Origin: Mycoplasmopsis cynos
GTDB lineage: Bacteria > Bacillota_I > Bacilli_A > Mycoplasmatales > Metamycoplasmataceae
Length of the DNA stretch: 64,000 nucleotides
Direction of reading: 5' to 3'
Assembly: GCF_900660545.1 (NCBI RefSeq)
Contig: NZ_LR214986.1
Coordinates: forward strand, 620,001 to 684,000
Of the stretch, positions 33,715 through 45,268 are shown piece by piece. A program made the position numbers and the translations under genes. Every line of letters begins with the position of its first letter. Within the stretch, counting starts at the first letter, position 1. The notes beneath the pieces were generated by a model, which saw nothing but the letters and a program-made list of their open reading frames with translations, did no database searches and had not been told where the DNA came from.

Positions 33715-36700
33715 ATGATGAATAAAATTAAAAAAGTTTTAGTACTTAGTTCACTAAGTGCTATATTGCCTTTTACAATTGTTTCTTGTACAAATGGAAC
33801 AAATGATGGTAATGAACAAAAAAATAATCCTAATAAAAATAAAATAAAACCAGAAAATAAAGAAATTCAAAATGCTCAAGATAAAAATAAAAACATTAAT
33901 GGGCAAAAATCTAGTGATACACCAAGTGCCGACACAAAATTAAAAAAAGATGAAAAATTAAATGATAAAACTAATAATATAAATAACAACAAACAAGAAG
34001 ATGATATTGATATTATTGATTCAAAGAAATTAGATGAAAAAACAATAAAATTAATTGAAAATCAATATTTAGATCTTATTGAAAATAAAGTAATAAGTGA
34101 AAGTTTTTTTATTAATTCTTCAGTTGAAGTTATAAAAAAGTTAAATGTTAAAAATTATAAAAAATTTGTGCTTGAGGCGGTGAAGCAGGATCGTGAAGTG
34201 TTGAAGTATGCTTCAGAGGAGATGAAAAAAGAGTTCGGTAAAAATAGAGATATAATGCTTGAGGCGGTGAAACGGGATGGTAGTGCGTTGTATTATGCTT
34301 CAGAAGAGTTGAAAAAGGATAAAGAAGTAGTGCTTGAGGCGGTGAAGCAGGATTATCGTGCGTTGAGTTATGCCTCGAAAGAGTTGGAAAATGATAAAGA
34401 TATTGTGCTTGAGGCGTTTAAGTGGTATGGCGGTGGGTTGCAGTTTGCTTCAGAAGAGTTGATGAAAAAAGAGTTCGGGAAAAATAAAAATATAATGCTT
34501 GAGGTAGTGAAGCGGGATGGTTGAGCGTTACAGTTTGCTTCAGATGAGCTTAAAAGAGATAGAGAAGTAGTGCTTGAGGCGGTGAAGCAGGATGGTAGTG
34601 CGTTGGAGTATGCTTCAGAGGAGATGAAAAAAGAGTTCGGTAAAAATAGAGATATAATGCTTGAGGCGGTGAAACGGGATGGTAGTGCGTTGTATTATGC
34701 TTCAGAAGAGTTGAAAAAGGATAAAGAAGTAGTGCTTGAGGCGGTGAAACGGGATTATCGTGCGTTGGAGTATGCTTCAGATGAGCTGAAAAAGGATAAA
34801 GCAGTAGGGCTTGAGGCTGTGAAGCAGAATGGTCTTGCGTTGCAGTTTGCTTCAGAGATGTTGAAAAAGGATAAAGAAATAGTGCTTGAGGCAGTAAAGC
34901 GAAATGGTTATGCGTTGGAGTATGCTTCAGATGAGCTGAAAAAGGATAAAGAAGTAGTGCTTGAGGCTGTGAAGCAGAATGGTCTTGCGTTGCAGTTTGC
35001 TTCAGATGAGCTGAAAAAGGATAAAGAAGTAGTGCTTGAGGCGGTGAAGCAGGATCGTGAAGTGTTGAAGTATGCTTCAAAAGAGTTGAGGGGTGATAGA
35101 AAATTTATGTTGGAGGCGGCGAAGCAGAATGGTTATACGTTGCTGTTTGCTTCAGAGGAATTAAAAAAGGATAAAGCGCTTGTGCTTGAGGCGGTGAAGC
35201 AGGCTGGTGGTGCGTTACAGTATGCTTCAAAAGAGTTGTGAAGTGATAAAGATGTTGTGCTTGAGACGGTGAAGCAGGATGGTTGAGCGTTGGGGTATGC
35301 TTCAGATGAGTTGAAAAAGGATAAAGCACTTGTGCTTGAGGCGGTGAAGCGGGCTGGTGGTGCGTTGCAGTCTGCTTCAGATGAGCTGAAAAAGGATAAA
35401 GAAGTAGTGCTTGAGGCGGCAAAGCGAGATGGTGATGCGTTGCTATTTGCTTCAGAGGAGTTGAAAAAGGATAAAGAAGTAGTGCTTGAGGCGGTAAAGC
35501 GAAATGGTTATGCGTTGGAGTATGCTTCAGATGAGCTGAAAAAGGATAAAGAAGTAGTGCTTGAGGCGGTGAAGGAGCGTTATAGTTCGTTGCAATTTGC
35601 TTCGCAAGAGTTGTGAAAAGATAAAGATGTTGTGCTTGAGACGGTGAAGCAGGATGGTCGTGCATTGGAGTATACTTCGAAAGAGTTGAAAAATGATAAA
35701 GATGTTGTGCTTGAGGCAGTGAAGCAGAATGGTCTTGCGTTGCAGTTTGCTTCAGAGATGTTGAAAAAGGATAAAGAAATAGTGCTTGAGGCGGTAAAGC
35801 GAAATGGTTATGCGTTGGAGTATGCTTCAGATGAGCTGAAAAAGGATAAAGAAGTAGTGCTTGAGGCGGTGAAGCGGGCTGGTGGTGCGTTGCAGTCTGC
35901 TTCAGATGAGCTGAAAAAGGATAAAGAAGTAGTGCTTGAGGCGGTGAAGCAGGATCGTGAAGTGTTGAAGTATGCTTCAAAAGAGTTGTGAAGTGATAAA
36001 GATGTTGCACTTGAGGCGGTGAAGCAGAATGGTTATGCGTTGCAGTTTGCTTCAGAGGAGTTAAAAAAAGAGTTCGGGAAAAATAAAAATATAATGCTTG
36101 AGGCAGTGAAGCGGGATGGTAGTGCGTTGGAGTATGCTTCAGATGAGCTGAAAAAGGATAAAGAAGTAGTGCTTGAGGCGGTGAAGCAGGATGGTTGAGC
36201 GTTGGGGTATGCTTCAGATGAGTTGAAAAAGGATAAAGAAGTAGTGCTTGAGGCGGTGAAGCAGGATTATCGTGCGTTGAGTTATGCCTCGAAAGAGTTG
36301 GAAAATGATAAAGATATTGTGCTTGAGGCGTTTAAGTGGTATGGCGGTGGGTTGCAGTTTGCTTCAGAAGAGTTGATGAAAAAAGAGTTCGGGAAAAATA
36401 AAAATATAATGCTTGAGGTAGTGAAGCGGGATGGTTGAGCGTTACAGTTTGCTTCAGATGAGCTTAAAAGAGATAGAGAAGTAGTGCTTGAGGCGGTGAA
36501 GCGGGATGGTAGTGCGTTGGAGTATGCTTCAGATGAGCTGAGGGGTGATAGAAAATTTATGCTAGAGGCGGCAAAGCGAGATGGTGATGCGTTGCTGTTT
36601 GCTTCAGAGGAGTTGAAAAAGGATAAAGCATTTATATCTGAAATTATAAAAATTAATCCATATATTATTCTTTACTCATATGAAGTCTTTGACTTTAGCT

Positions 36701-37029
36701 ATATTTCGAATATAAGTGAATACAAAGAAAAAAATCAAAATACAATCAATTTATCAAATCTGCTTAAAAAAGCAGTACCACATACTCTAAGTGGAACTTA
36801 CAAATACAAAGACCTTAAAAACCTAATAGATAAATCTAATGAAGATAAACAAAACCTAATAAGTATTTTAGTAAAAGAACCTGATTTACTAAAATATATT
36901 CCGTATGAATTTTCAAATGATAAAGAATTTATTAGTTTAATTGCTAAACAAAATAAAGATATTATAAAATTTACTTCTAGAAGACTTCAATATGATGAAG
37001 AATTTATTAATAGTATCAAAAATAACTAA
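33715..37029 (+). CDS. DUF4116-repeat lipoprotein 1 (1104 aa)
   Basis: The signal peptide is MMNKIKKVLVLSSLSAILPF with lipobox IVSC (Cys25). A Lys/Asn/Asp-rich spacer runs to about residue 150. About 32 tandem 25-residue repeats follow, consensus VLEAVKQDGxALxYASEELK then KDKEV, some four residues longer (EFGKNRDIM). A conserved non-repeat C-terminal domain ends EEFINSIKNN. The repeat matches DUF4116, a leucine-rich helical repeat of unknown function common in mycoplasma surface proteins. The frame is open only with TGA as Trp (for example DGWALQFAS). Internally, 34351-34580 recurs almost exactly at 36265-36494. Compared with its paralogs, the C-terminal domain lacks the SFIND...GKIQLDNSLLN segment, so it is shortened there. 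AGAAAGG precedes the ATG. Confidence 0.85.
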
Positions 37030-37044
37030 TTATTTTTAAAACAT

Positions 37045-37086
37045 AACACAAAACTCTGAATCTTTATAGGTTCAGAGTTTTGTGTT
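37045..37086 (+). terminator. Terminator after array gene 1
   Basis: Same 16-bp perfect stem as the other array copies, 15 bp past the stop codon. Confidence 0.8.
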
Positions 37087-37160
37087 CATACTAAATTAAA
37101 TAATAAGTAAATAAAATTTCTACTTTTAGTAGTTTGATGTATCAAGAATTTAAAAACCGC

Positions 37161-37178
37161 TTTTTTTTTTTTTTTTTT
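37161..37178. repeat. Poly-T(18) tract of array gene 2
   Basis: In the shared cassette, 69 bp between tract and ATG at 37248. Confidence 0.65.
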
Positions 37179-37247
37179 GCAAAAATATAAGAGATAAATA
37201 CATTTTATTTTATTATAAAAAAATAATATAAATTCATAAGAAAGGAA

Positions 37248-39443
37248 ATGATGAATAAAATTAAAAAAGTTTTAGTACTTAGTTCACTAAGTGCTATATT
37301 GCCTTTTACAATTGTTTCTTGTACAAATGAAACAAATAATGGTAATGGCCGAAAACCTAGTGATACATCAAATAACAACACAAAATTAAAAAAAGATGAA
37401 AAACTAAATGATGAAGGTAAAGGTAATAATGTAAAAAACAACAAACAAGAACCAGAAAATAAAGAAATTCAAAATGCTCAAGATAAAAATAAAAACATTA
37501 ATGGGCAAAAACCTAGTGATACAACAAGTGCCAACACAAAATTAAAAAAAGATGAAAAATTAAATGATAAAGCTAATAATATAAATAACAACAAACAAAA
37601 AGATAATGTTGATATTATTGATTCAACGAAATTAGATGAAAAAACAATAAAATCAATTGAAAATCAATATTTAGATCTTATTGAAAATAAAGCAATAAGT
37701 AATAAAGAATATTTTTTTATTTCTTCATCACTTAAAGTTATAAAAAAGTTAAATGTTAAAAATTATAAAAAATTTGTGCTTGAGGCGTTTAAGCAGGACG
37801 GTTATGCGTTGGAGTTTGCTTCAGAAGAGTTAAAAAAAGAGTTTGGGAAAAATAGAGATATAATGCTTGAGGCGGTGAAGCAGGATGGTAATGCATTGAG
37901 GTTTGCTTCGAAAGAGTTGCAAAATGATAGAGAAGTAGTGCTTGAGGCGGTGAAGCAGGATGGTGGTGTGTTGGTGTATGCTTCAGAAGAGTTGCGAAAT
38001 GATAAAGAATTTTTGCTTGAGGCGGTGAAACAGAATGGTGATGCGTTGAGGGATGCTTCATATAACTTGAGATATGAGTTGATAGAAAAGATAGAAAAGT
38101 CAAGAAAAGAAAAAGAATTATGAAAAGATAGAAAATTTGTGCTTGAGGCAGAAAAGTGGAATGATGGTCGTGCGTTGCATTATGCTTCAGAGGAGTTGAA
38201 AAAAGATAAAGCATTTGTGCTTGAAGTGTTGAAGCGGGGTTATGATGCGTTGGAGTATGCTTCGAAAGAGTTAAGGGAAGAAAGAGCATTTGTGTTTGAG
38301 GTGGTGAAGCAGAATGGTTATGCGTTAAGATATGCTTCAGAGGAGTTAAAAAAAGATAGAGAAGTAGTGCTTGAGGCGGTAAAGCGGCATGGTGGAGCGT
38401 TGCAGTATGCTTCAGATGAGTTAAAAAAGGATAAAGCATTTGTGCTTGAGGCGGTAAAGCAGAATGGTCGTGCGTTGGAGTATGCTTCAGATGAGTTAAA
38501 AAAGGATAAAGCATTTGTGCTTGAGGCGGTGAAGCAGGATGGTGATGCGTTACAGTATGCTTCAGATGAGTTGCAAAATGATAAAGATGTTGTGCTTGAG
38601 GCGGTAAAGCAGAATGGTGGAGCGTTGCAGCATGCTTCGAAAGAGTTGAGAGAAGAGTTTGGGAAAAATAGAGATATAATGCTTGAGGCGGTGAAGCGAA
38701 ATGGTTTTGCGTTGCAGTTTGCTTCAGAAGAGTTGAAAAAGGATAGAGAAGTAGTGCTTGAGGGGGTGAAGCAGGATGGTTTTGTGTTAAGATATGCTTC
38801 ACAGGAGTTGAAAAAAGATAGAGAAATAGTGCTTGAGGCGGTGAAGCGGAATGGTTATGCATTGCAGTTTGCTTCAGAGGAGTTGAAAAAGGATAAAGCA
38901 GTAGGGCTTGAGACGGTGATGCAGGATTATAATGCGTTGGAGGTTGTTTCAGAGGAGTTGAAAAAGGATAGAGAATTTATATCTGAAATTATAAAAATTA
39001 ATCCATATATTATTTTTTCTTTTATTGATGGACCAGGAAAAATTCAATTAGATAACTCATTACTTAATATTCTTTACTCATATGAAACCTTAAACTTTAT
39101 TGACTTTAACTATATTGCAAATATAAGTAAAGATAAAAAAGAAAATCAAAACACATTCAATTTATCAAATCTTCTTAAAAAAGCAGCAGCACATACTATA
39201 GGTAGAAGAACTTACAAATACAAAGACCTTAAAAACTTAATAGATAATTCTAATGAAGATAAACAAAACCTAATAAGTATTTTAGTAAAAGAACCTGATT
39301 TACTAAAATATATTCCATATCAATTTTCAAATGATAAAGAATTTATTAGTTTAATTGCTAAACAAAATAAAGATATTATAAAATTTGCTTCTAGAATACT
39401 TCAATATGATGAAGAATTTATTAATAGTATCAAAAATAACTAA
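37248..39443 (+). CDS. DUF4116-repeat lipoprotein 2 (731 aa)
   Basis: Same signal peptide and lipobox Cys25 as its paralogs. The spacer is longer because the KLKKDEKLND / NNKQEPENKEIQ segment is present twice. About 16 DUF4116 repeats span residues 176-581, and the first six are separated from the rest by a divergent linker (YELIEKIEKSRKEKELW, whose Trp is TGA at 38121-38123). The complete C-terminal domain contains GPGKIQLDNSLLNILYSYE. It is the shortest array in the family. Confidence 0.85.
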
Positions 39444-39457
39444 TTATTTTAAAATGT

Positions 39458-39500
39458 AACACAAAACTCTGAATCTTATATAGGTTCAGAGTTTTGTGTT
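39458..39500 (+). terminator. Terminator after array gene 2
   Basis: Same stem as at 37045 with an 11-nt loop, 14 bp past the stop codon. Confidence 0.8.
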
Positions 39501-39574
39501 CATACTAAATTAAATAATAAGTAAATAAAATTTCTACTTTTAGTAGTTTGATGTATCAAGAATTTAAAAACCGC

Positions 39575-39590
39575 TTTTTTTTTTTTTTTT
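39575..39590. repeat. Poly-T(16) tract of array gene 3
   Basis: In the shared cassette, 70 bp before the ATG at 39661. It is the shortest of the four array tracts. Confidence 0.65.
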
Positions 39591-39660
39591 GCAAAAATAT
39601 AAGAGATAAAATACATTTTATTTTATTATAAAAAAATAATATAAATTCATAAGAAAGGAA

Positions 39661-42345
39661 ATGATGAATAAAATTAAAAAAGTTTTAGTACTTAGTTCAC
39701 TAAGTGCTATATTGCCTTTTACAATTGTTTCTTGTACAAATGAAACAAATGATGGTAATGATCAAAAAAATAATTCTGATAAAGGTAAAATAAAACTAGA
39801 AAATAAAGAAATTGAAAATGCTCAAGATAAAAATAAAAACATTAATGATCAAAAATCTAGTAATACATCAAATGCCGACACAAAATTAAAAAAAGATGAA
39901 AAATTAAATGATAAAGCTAATAATATAAATAACAACAAACAAGAAGATAATGTTGATATTATTAATTCAAAGAAATTAGATGAAAAAACAATAAAATCAA
40001 TTGAAAATCAATATTTAGATCTTATAGAAAATAAAGCAATAAGTGATACAGGGGGTTTCACTTTTTCAAGATTTAATTTTATTGAATCATCACTTGAAGT
40101 TATAAAAAAGTTAGATGTTAAAAATTATAAAAAATTTGTGCTTGAGGTGGTGAAACAGCATAAATGAGTGTTGAACCATACTTTGAATCCGAAAGAGTTG
40201 TGAAGCGATAGAAAATTTGTGCTTGAGGCGGTGAAACAGGTTGGTGGAGCGTTGGAGTATGCTTCAGAGGAGTTGAAAAAGGATAAAGATGTTGTGCTTG
40301 AGGCGGTGAAGCAGAATGGTGATGTGTTAAGATATGCTTCAGATGAACTGAAAAAGGATAAAGCGCTTGTGCTTGAGGCGGTGAAGCAGAATGGTCGTGC
40401 ATTGGAGTATGCTTCGAAAGAGTTGTGAAATGATAAAGAATTTGTGTTTGAGGCGGTGAAGCGGGATAGTCGTGCGTTGGAGTATGCTTCAGATGAGTTG
40501 AGAGGTGATAGAAAATTTATGCTGGAGGTGGTGAAACAGTATGGTGGAGCGTTGGAGTTTGCTTCGAAAGAGTTAAAAAAAGATAGAAAAATTGTGCTGG
40601 AGGCGGTGAAGCGAGATGATTATGCGTTGAAGTATGCTTCAGAGGAGTTGCAAAATGATAAAGCAGTAGTGCTTGAGGCGGTGAAGCGGAATGGTATTGC
40701 ATTGTGATTTGCTTCAGAGGAGTTGAAAAGGGATAAAACGGTAGCGCTTGAGGCGGTGAAGCAGAATTATCGTGCATTGGAGTATGCTCCATATGAGCTG
40801 AAAAAGGATAAAGAATTTATGCTTGAGGCGGTGAAACAGTATGGTGGAGCGTTGAGTTTTGCTTCAGAAGAGTTAAAAAAAGAGTTTGGGAAAAATAAAA
40901 ATATAATGCTTGAGGCGGTGAAACAATATGGTGGAGCGTTGGAGTTTGCTTCAGAAGAGTTGAAAAAGGATAGAAAAATTGTGCTGGAGGCGGTGAAACA
41001 CGGTGGTTTTGCATTGTTGGAGGGTTTTCTAAATCATGGCCTTGCGTTGGAGTTTGCTTCAGATGAGCTTAAAAGAGATAGAAAAATAGTGCTTGAGGCG
41101 GTGAAACGGTATGGTGGAGCGTTGGAGTTTGCTTCGAAAGAGTTAAAAAGGGACAAAACAGTAGTGCTTGAGGCGGTGAAGCAGGATTATCGTGCGTTGG
41201 AGTATGCTTCAGAGGAGTTGTGAAGAGATAAAGATGTTGTGCTTGAGGCGGTGAAGCGGAATGGTTTTGCGTTGAGGGATGCTTCAGATGAGATGAAAAA
41301 AGAGTTTGGGAAAAATAGAGATATAATGCTTGAGGCGGTGAAGCAGGATTATCGTGCGTTGGAGTATGCTTCAGAGGAGTTGAAAAAGGATAAAGCATTT
41401 ATGCTTGATGCGGTGAAACGAAATGGTAGAACCTTACAGTTTGCTTCAGAGGAGTTGAAAAAGGATAAAACATTTGTGCTTGAGGCGGTGAAGTGGAATG
41501 GTGGAGCGTTGAGTTTTGCTTCAGAAGAGTTAAAAGAAGAGTTTGGGAAAAATAGAGATATAATACTTGAGGCGGTGAAGCAGAATGGCGATGTGTTAAG
41601 ATATGCTTCAGATGAACTGAAAAAGGATAAAGATGTTGTGCTTCAGGCAGTGAAGCAGGATGGTCATGCATTGGAGTTTGCTTCAGAGGAGTTGAAAAAG
41701 GATAAAGATGTTGTGCTTGAGGCGATGAAGCGAGATAGTGATATCTTTAGGTTTGTCTCAGAAAAGTTGAGAGAAGAACTTGGGAAAAATAGAGATATAA
41801 TGCTTGAGGCGGTGAAGCAGGATTATCGTGCGTTGGAGTATGCTTCAGAGGAGTTGAAAAAGGATAAAGAATTTATATCTAAAATTATAAAAATTAATCC
41901 ATATATTATTCTTTCTTTTATTAATGATATTCATAGACCAGGAAAAATTCAATTAGATAGCTCATTACTTAATATTCTTTACTCATATAAAACCTTAAAC
42001 TTTATTGACTTTAACTATACTGCGAATATAAGTGAATATAAAGAGAAAAATCAAAACAAAATAAATTTATCAAATCTGCTTGAAAAAGTAATACCACATA
42101 CTCCGGGTGGAACTTACAAATACAAAGACCTTAAAAACCTAATAGGTAAATCTAATGAAGATAAACAAAACCTAATAAGCATTTTAGTAAAAGAACCTGA
42201 TTTACTAAAATATATTCCATATCAATTTTCAAATGATAAAGAATTTATTAGTTTAATCGCTAAACAAAATAAAGATATTATAAAATTTACTTCTAGAAGA
42301 CTTCAATATGATGAAGAATTTATTAATAGTATCAAAAATAACTAA
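39661..42345 (+). CDS. DUF4116-repeat lipoprotein 3 (894 aa)
   Basis: Signal peptide, lipobox and spacer as in the paralogs. The first repeat region is partly degenerate (QHKWVLNHTLNPKELW). About 23 repeats cover residues 160-738, one with an insertion (LLEGFLNHGLALEFAS). The C-terminal domain is complete. TGA Trp codons occur at five or more repeat ends (KELW). The block 41608-41868 is shared almost base for base with array gene 4 (43279-43540), including the unusual repeat DSDIFRFVSEKLREELGK, which points to recent exchange between the two. Confidence 0.85.
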
Positions 42346-42359
42346 TTATTTTAAAATGT

Positions 42360-42402
42360 AACACAAAACTCTGAATCTTATATAGGTTCAGAGTTTTGTG
42401 TT
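42360..42402 (+). terminator. Terminator after array gene 3
   Basis: Same stem with an 11-nt loop, 15 bp past the stop codon. Confidence 0.8.
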
Positions 42403-42476
42403 CATACTAAATTAAATAATAAGTAAATAAAATTTCTACTTTTAGTAGTTTGATGTATCAAGAATTTAAAAACCGC

Positions 42477-42494
42477 TTTTTTTTTTTTTTTTTT
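42477..42494. repeat. Poly-T(18) tract of array gene 4
   Basis: In the shared cassette, 70 bp before the ATG at 42565. Confidence 0.65.
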
Positions 42495-42564
42495 GCAAAA
42501 ATATAAGAGATAAAATACATTTTATTTTATTATAAAAAAATAATATAAATTCATAAGAAAGGAA

Positions 42565-44883
42565 ATGATGAATAAAATTAAAAAAGTTTTAGTACTTAGT
42601 TCACTAAGTGCTATATTGCCTTTTACAATTGTTTCTTGTACAAATGAAACAAATAATGGTAATGGCCGAAAACCTAGTGATACATCAAATAACAACACAA
42701 AATTAAAAAAAGATGAAAAATTAAATGATAAAACTAAAAATATAAATAGCAACAAACAAGAAGATAATGTTGATATTATTAATTCAAAGAAATTAGATGA
42801 AAAAACAATAAAATCAATTGAAAATCAATATTTAGATCTTATAGAAAATAAAGCAATAAATGAAGGAAGTTTTTTTATTGAATCATCACTTAAAGTTATA
42901 AAAAAGCTAGATGTTAAAAATTATAAAAAATTTGTGCTTGAGGTTGTGAAGCAGGATTATCGTGCGTTGGAGTATGCTTCAGAGGAGTTGAAAAATGATA
43001 AAGCATTTATGCTTGAGGCAGTGAAACAGAATGGTAGTGCATTGGAGTATGCTTCAGAGGAGTTGAAAAAAGATAGAGAAGTAGTGCTTGAGGCTGTGAA
43101 GCAGAATGGTTTTGCATTGGTGCTTGCTTCAGAAGAGTTGAAAAAAGATAGAGAAGTAGTGCTTGAGGCGGTGAAGCAGGATGGTAGTATGTTGAGGTTT
43201 GCTTCAGAAGAGTTGAAAAAGGATAGAGAAGTAGTGCTTGAGGCGGTGAAGCAGGATGGTAGTATGTTGAGGTTTGCTTCAGATGAACTGAAAAAGGATA
43301 AAGATGTTGTGCTTCAGGCAGTGAAGCAGGATGGTCATGCATTGGAGTTTGCTTCAGAGGAGTTGAAAAAGGATAAAGATGTTGTGCTTGAGGCGATGAA
43401 GCGAGATAGTGATATCTTTAGGTTTGTCTCAGAAAAGTTGAGAGAAGAACTTGGGAAAAATAGAGATATAATGCTTGAGGCGGTGAAGCAGGATTATCGT
43501 GCGTTGGAGTATGCTTCAGAAGAGCTGAAAAAGGATAAAGTGCTTGTGCTTGAGGCGGCGAAACGGGATTATAGTGCGTTGGAGTTTGCTTCGAAAGAGT
43601 TGAGAGAAGAGTTTAGGAAAAATAGAAATATAATGCTTGAGGCAGTGAAACAGAATGGTAGTGCATTGGAGTATGCTTCAGAGAAGTTGAAAGGCGATAG
43701 AGAAATAGTGCTTGAGGCGGTGAAGCAGAATTATCGTGCATTGGAGTATGCTTCAGATGAGCTTAAAAGTGATAGAGAAGTGGTGCTTGAGGCGGTGAAA
43801 CAGAATGGTGGAGCGTTGAGTTTTGCTTCAGAAGAGTTAAAAAAAGAGTTTGGGAAAAATAGAAAATTTGTGCTTGAGGCGATGAAGCGGAATGGTCTTG
43901 TGTTGGAGTATGCTTCAGAGGAGTTGAGAGAAGAGTTTGGGAAAAATAGAGATATAATGCTTGAGGCGGTGAAGCGAGATGGTGATGCCTTGAGGTTTGC
44001 TTCGAAAGAGTTGAAAAAAGATAAAGATGTTGTGCTTGAGGCGGTGAAGCGAGATGGTCGTGCGTTAGTGTATGCTTCAAAAGAGTTGTGAAGAGATAAA
44101 GAAATTGTGCTTGAGGCGGTGAAACGGGATTATCGTGCGTTGGAGTATGCTTTAGATGAGTTGCAAAATGATAAAGATGTTGTGCTTGAGGCGGTGAAGC
44201 GGGATGGTAGTGCATTGCAGTTTGCTTCAGATGAGTTGAAAAAGGATAAAGCATTTATGCTTGAGGCGGTGAAGCGGAATTATGGTGCGTTGTATTATGC
44301 TTCAGATGAGCTTAAAAGAGATAAAGACGTTGTGCTTGAGGCGGTGAAGCAGAGTGATTGAGCGTTGCAGTATGTTTCAGAGGAGTTGATAAAAAATAAA
44401 GAATTTATATTTAAAATTATAAAAATTAATCCATATATTATTCTTTATTTTATTAATGATATTCGTAGACCAGGAAAAATTCAATTAGATAACTCATTAC
44501 TTAATATTCTTTACTCATATGAAACCTTAAACTTTATTGACTTTAACTATATTGCAAATATAAGTGAATATAAAGAAAAAAATCAAAACAAAATCAATTT
44601 ATCAAATCTGCTTAAAAAAGTAGCAACAATACAACGTGGTCCAGATCGTTTATACAAATACAAAGACCTTAAAAACCTAATAGATAATTCTAATGAAGAT
44701 AAACAAAACCTAATAAGTATTTTAGTAAAAGAACCTGATTTACTAAAATATATTCCATATCAATTTTCAAATGATAAAGAATTTATTAGTTTAATTGCTA
44801 AACAAAATAAAGATATTATAAAATTTGCTTCTAGAAGACTTCAATATGATGAAGAATTTATTAATAGTATCAAAAATAACTAA
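42565..44883 (+). CDS. DUF4116-repeat lipoprotein 4 (772 aa)
   Basis: Signal peptide and first 45 residues match array gene 2, while the following spacer is shorter. About 19 repeats span residues 124-613, then the complete C-terminal domain. Two TGA Trp codons (KELWRDKEI and QSDWALQYVS) interrupt standard-code reading. The downstream homology to the family cassette stops nine bases after the TTTTAAAATGT run at 44891-44900. The usual terminator is missing and replaced by unrelated hairpins and a transposase remnant, so this is the array edge. Confidence 0.85.
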
Positions 44884-44931
44884 TTATTTTAAAATGTAAA
44901 CTCAAGCACAATGCTTGAAATTCGTTAATAA

Positions 44932-44968
44932 AACAACAATCATTAATAAAATAAAGATTGTTGTTTTT
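44932..44968 (+). terminator. Terminator after array gene 4
   Basis: AACAACAATC / GATTGTTGTT stem followed by a T-run. Unlike the other array terminators. Confidence 0.7.
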
Positions 44969-45010
44969 GTAATTTTAAAAAGAATTAAATTATTTTTAAT
45001 AAAAATTGTT

Positions 45011-45109
45011 TATTTTGCAATTCAAAATCAACTTAAAAAGTGAGATAAAATAACTCAAAATTGAGGTCAAATTTTAAATCAGTTAAAAATTGCATTTGAA
45101 GAAGAATAA
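45011..45109 (+). pseudogene. 3' remnant of an IS256-type transposase
   Basis: About 32 codons read FAIQNQLKKW, DKITQNWGQILNQL, KIAFEEE and stop, with two TGA Trp codons. The spacing KKW...NWGxxLNQLxIxFE is the typical C-terminal end of IS256-family (mutator) transposases. The rest of the gene and both IS ends are gone. It is short, so the family call is tentative. It sits where homology of the lipoprotein array breaks off. Confidence 0.5.
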
Positions 45110-45175
45110 AAAAACGAACATACTCAATAAATCAGGGCTTGCCCTGTATTTAATTATAGAGTATGTTTGTTTTTT
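45109..45175. terminator. Long bidirectional hairpin
   Basis: 17-bp arms (AAAAACGAACATACTC type, one G:T pair) with an inner AGGGC-TT-GCCCT hairpin and A/T runs on both sides. It could be a terminator or an IS end. Confidence 0.6.
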
Positions 45176-45250
45176 GTTATAATTTACTTAGATTTGTGTT
45201 TGTTATTCTCAAATCTCTAACATTTTTTGTTAGCAAAAGAGAATTTACAC

Positions 45251-45268
45251 AAAATATCCTACAGTACC
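45251..45268 (+). repeat. 18-bp direct repeat, left copy
   Basis: AAAATATCCTACAGTACC, identical to 46483-46500. The two copies bracket the structured RNA and the DUF3800 gene. A related hairpin block lies beside each copy (45201-45255 and 46504-46564). Confidence 0.6.

Noticed and set aside
40118-40210. Array gene 3 as a pseudogene because of its degenerate first repeat
   Set aside because: The frame continues through TGA Trp codons without a real stop to the conserved C-terminal domain.
34550-44254. Long antisense open frames (up to 300 codons, rich in HH, PPQA and LYPFS) opposite the DUF4116 arrays
   Set aside because: They are generated by the in-phase 75-bp repeat on the other strand, have no ribosome site and switch on and off with repeat boundaries. 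They are shadows.
34171-44400. Regular 75-bp repeats as a possible CRISPR array
   Set aside because: The repeats are coding, contiguous without spacers, and variable in a codon-like manner; no cas gene is near.
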